A stretch of DNA of 54,996 nucleotides, taken from contig SLOL01000156.1 in the NCBI GenBank assembly GCA_007132495.1, positions 1 through 54,996 on the forward strand. Direction: 5' to 3'. The notes beneath the pieces are model-generated. The model worked only from the letters and a program-made list of their open reading frames with translations. It ran no database searches and was not told where the DNA came from. Position 1 is the first letter of the stretch. Each line of letters opens with the position of its first letter. Source of the DNA: Balneolales bacterium. GTDB taxonomy: Bacteria; Bacteroidota; Rhodothermia; Balneolales; Natronogracilivirgulaceae. Of this stretch, positions 54,898 to 54,996 are shown one piece after another. The position numbers were made by a program, and so were the translations under genes.

Positions 54898-54996
54898 TCA
54901 ATACAGTACACCTGCAATAGTGGCGGACAGCAGATTAGCCATGGTACCCGCTATCACAGCTTTGATGCCGAATTCGGCAAGCTCCGACTTGCGGGA
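54898..54996 (-). CDS. NupC-type nucleoside transporter, C-terminal fragment
   Basis: Only the last 32 codons lie in the window; the rest is beyond the right edge. They read ELAEFGIKAVIAGTMANLLSATIAGVLY, in part, which is the C-terminus of concentrative nucleoside (CNT/NupC) transporters with the usual LANLxSAxIAG pattern. The stop is at 54898. The gap to the foldase operon (138 bases) shows no gene. Product is likely but rests on a short stretch. Confidence 0.7.
   Translation of the reverse strand, partial: SRKSELAEFGIKAVIAGTMANLLSATIAGVLY

Noticed and set aside
1-54996. tRNA, rRNA, CRISPR arrays, insertion sequences, phage genes
   Set aside because: Searched by eye in all intergenic gaps; no tRNA T-loop motif, repeat-spacer array, transposase or inverted-repeat-bounded element was seen.

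Overview
This window is a chromosomal housekeeping segment with about 50 protein genes and roughly even GC by eye. No insertion sequence, prophage, CRISPR array, tRNA or rRNA was seen. The gene content points to the Bacteroidota/Balneolota/Rhodothermota side of the FCB group, most likely a Balneolota-like marine or saline bacterium. The reasons are a suf operon carrying a DUF2480 gene, three SurA-type lipoprotein/periplasmic foldases in tandem beside a MoxR ATPase and a vWA membrane protein, DUF3108 and TonB-type envelope proteins, and several -7 boxes of the TAnnTTTG type. The phylum is inferred from family knowledge; no database search was run.

Layout. 1-1.5 kb: end of a dTDP-rhamnose operon (rfbC, rfbB). 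1.7-4.1 kb: EVE-domain protein, double-domain dCTP deaminase, rsmE. 4.1-10.5 kb, minus: an S41 protease, then the rng-hslV-hslU operon with a long rng leader. 11-13.1 kb, minus: small envelope lipoprotein, winged-helix-like protein, murA. 13.3-17.1 kb, plus: Spx/YffB-like protein, DUF3108, dut, MFS transporter, coaX. 17.1-22.7 kb, minus: TonB-like protein, chemoreceptor, udk, amidase, SpoU methyltransferase. 22.7-24.8 kb, plus: greA with a terminator-like element in its leader, then UDP-glucose dehydrogenase. 24.9-30.7 kb: DUF2914 protein, outer-membrane barrel, OFA-family transporter, acs. 31-32.9 kb: a lipoprotein with a caspase-like fold that lacks the catalytic cysteine. 33.1-40 kb: sufB-C-D-S-U-nfu-sufA-DUF2480. 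40.1-44.2 kb: type 2 IPP isomerase, polyprenyl synthase, bamD, nadD, tadA. 44.4-46.9 kb: apt and two uncharacterised envelope genes. 47.1-54.8 kb, minus: three foldases, MoxR ATPase, vWA protein. 54.9-55 kb: the last codons of a NupC-type nucleoside transporter.

How the genes work together. dCTP deaminase plus dut give a dCTP to dUTP to dUMP route to thymidylate. HslUV and RNase E/G link protein and RNA turnover. The suf genes form a complete Fe-S assembly line (cysteine desulfurase, SufU sulfur acceptor, SufBCD scaffold, Nfu and A-type carriers). SurA-like foldases, BamD and the amidase serve the envelope. Most of the window is conserved core. The least explained items are the pseudocaspase lipoprotein, the terminator inside the greA leader, the 235-residue disordered tail of RNase E/G, the two-gene envelope unit after apt, and the foldase-MoxR-vWA operon. 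No clearly new multi-gene system could be demonstrated from sequence alone.
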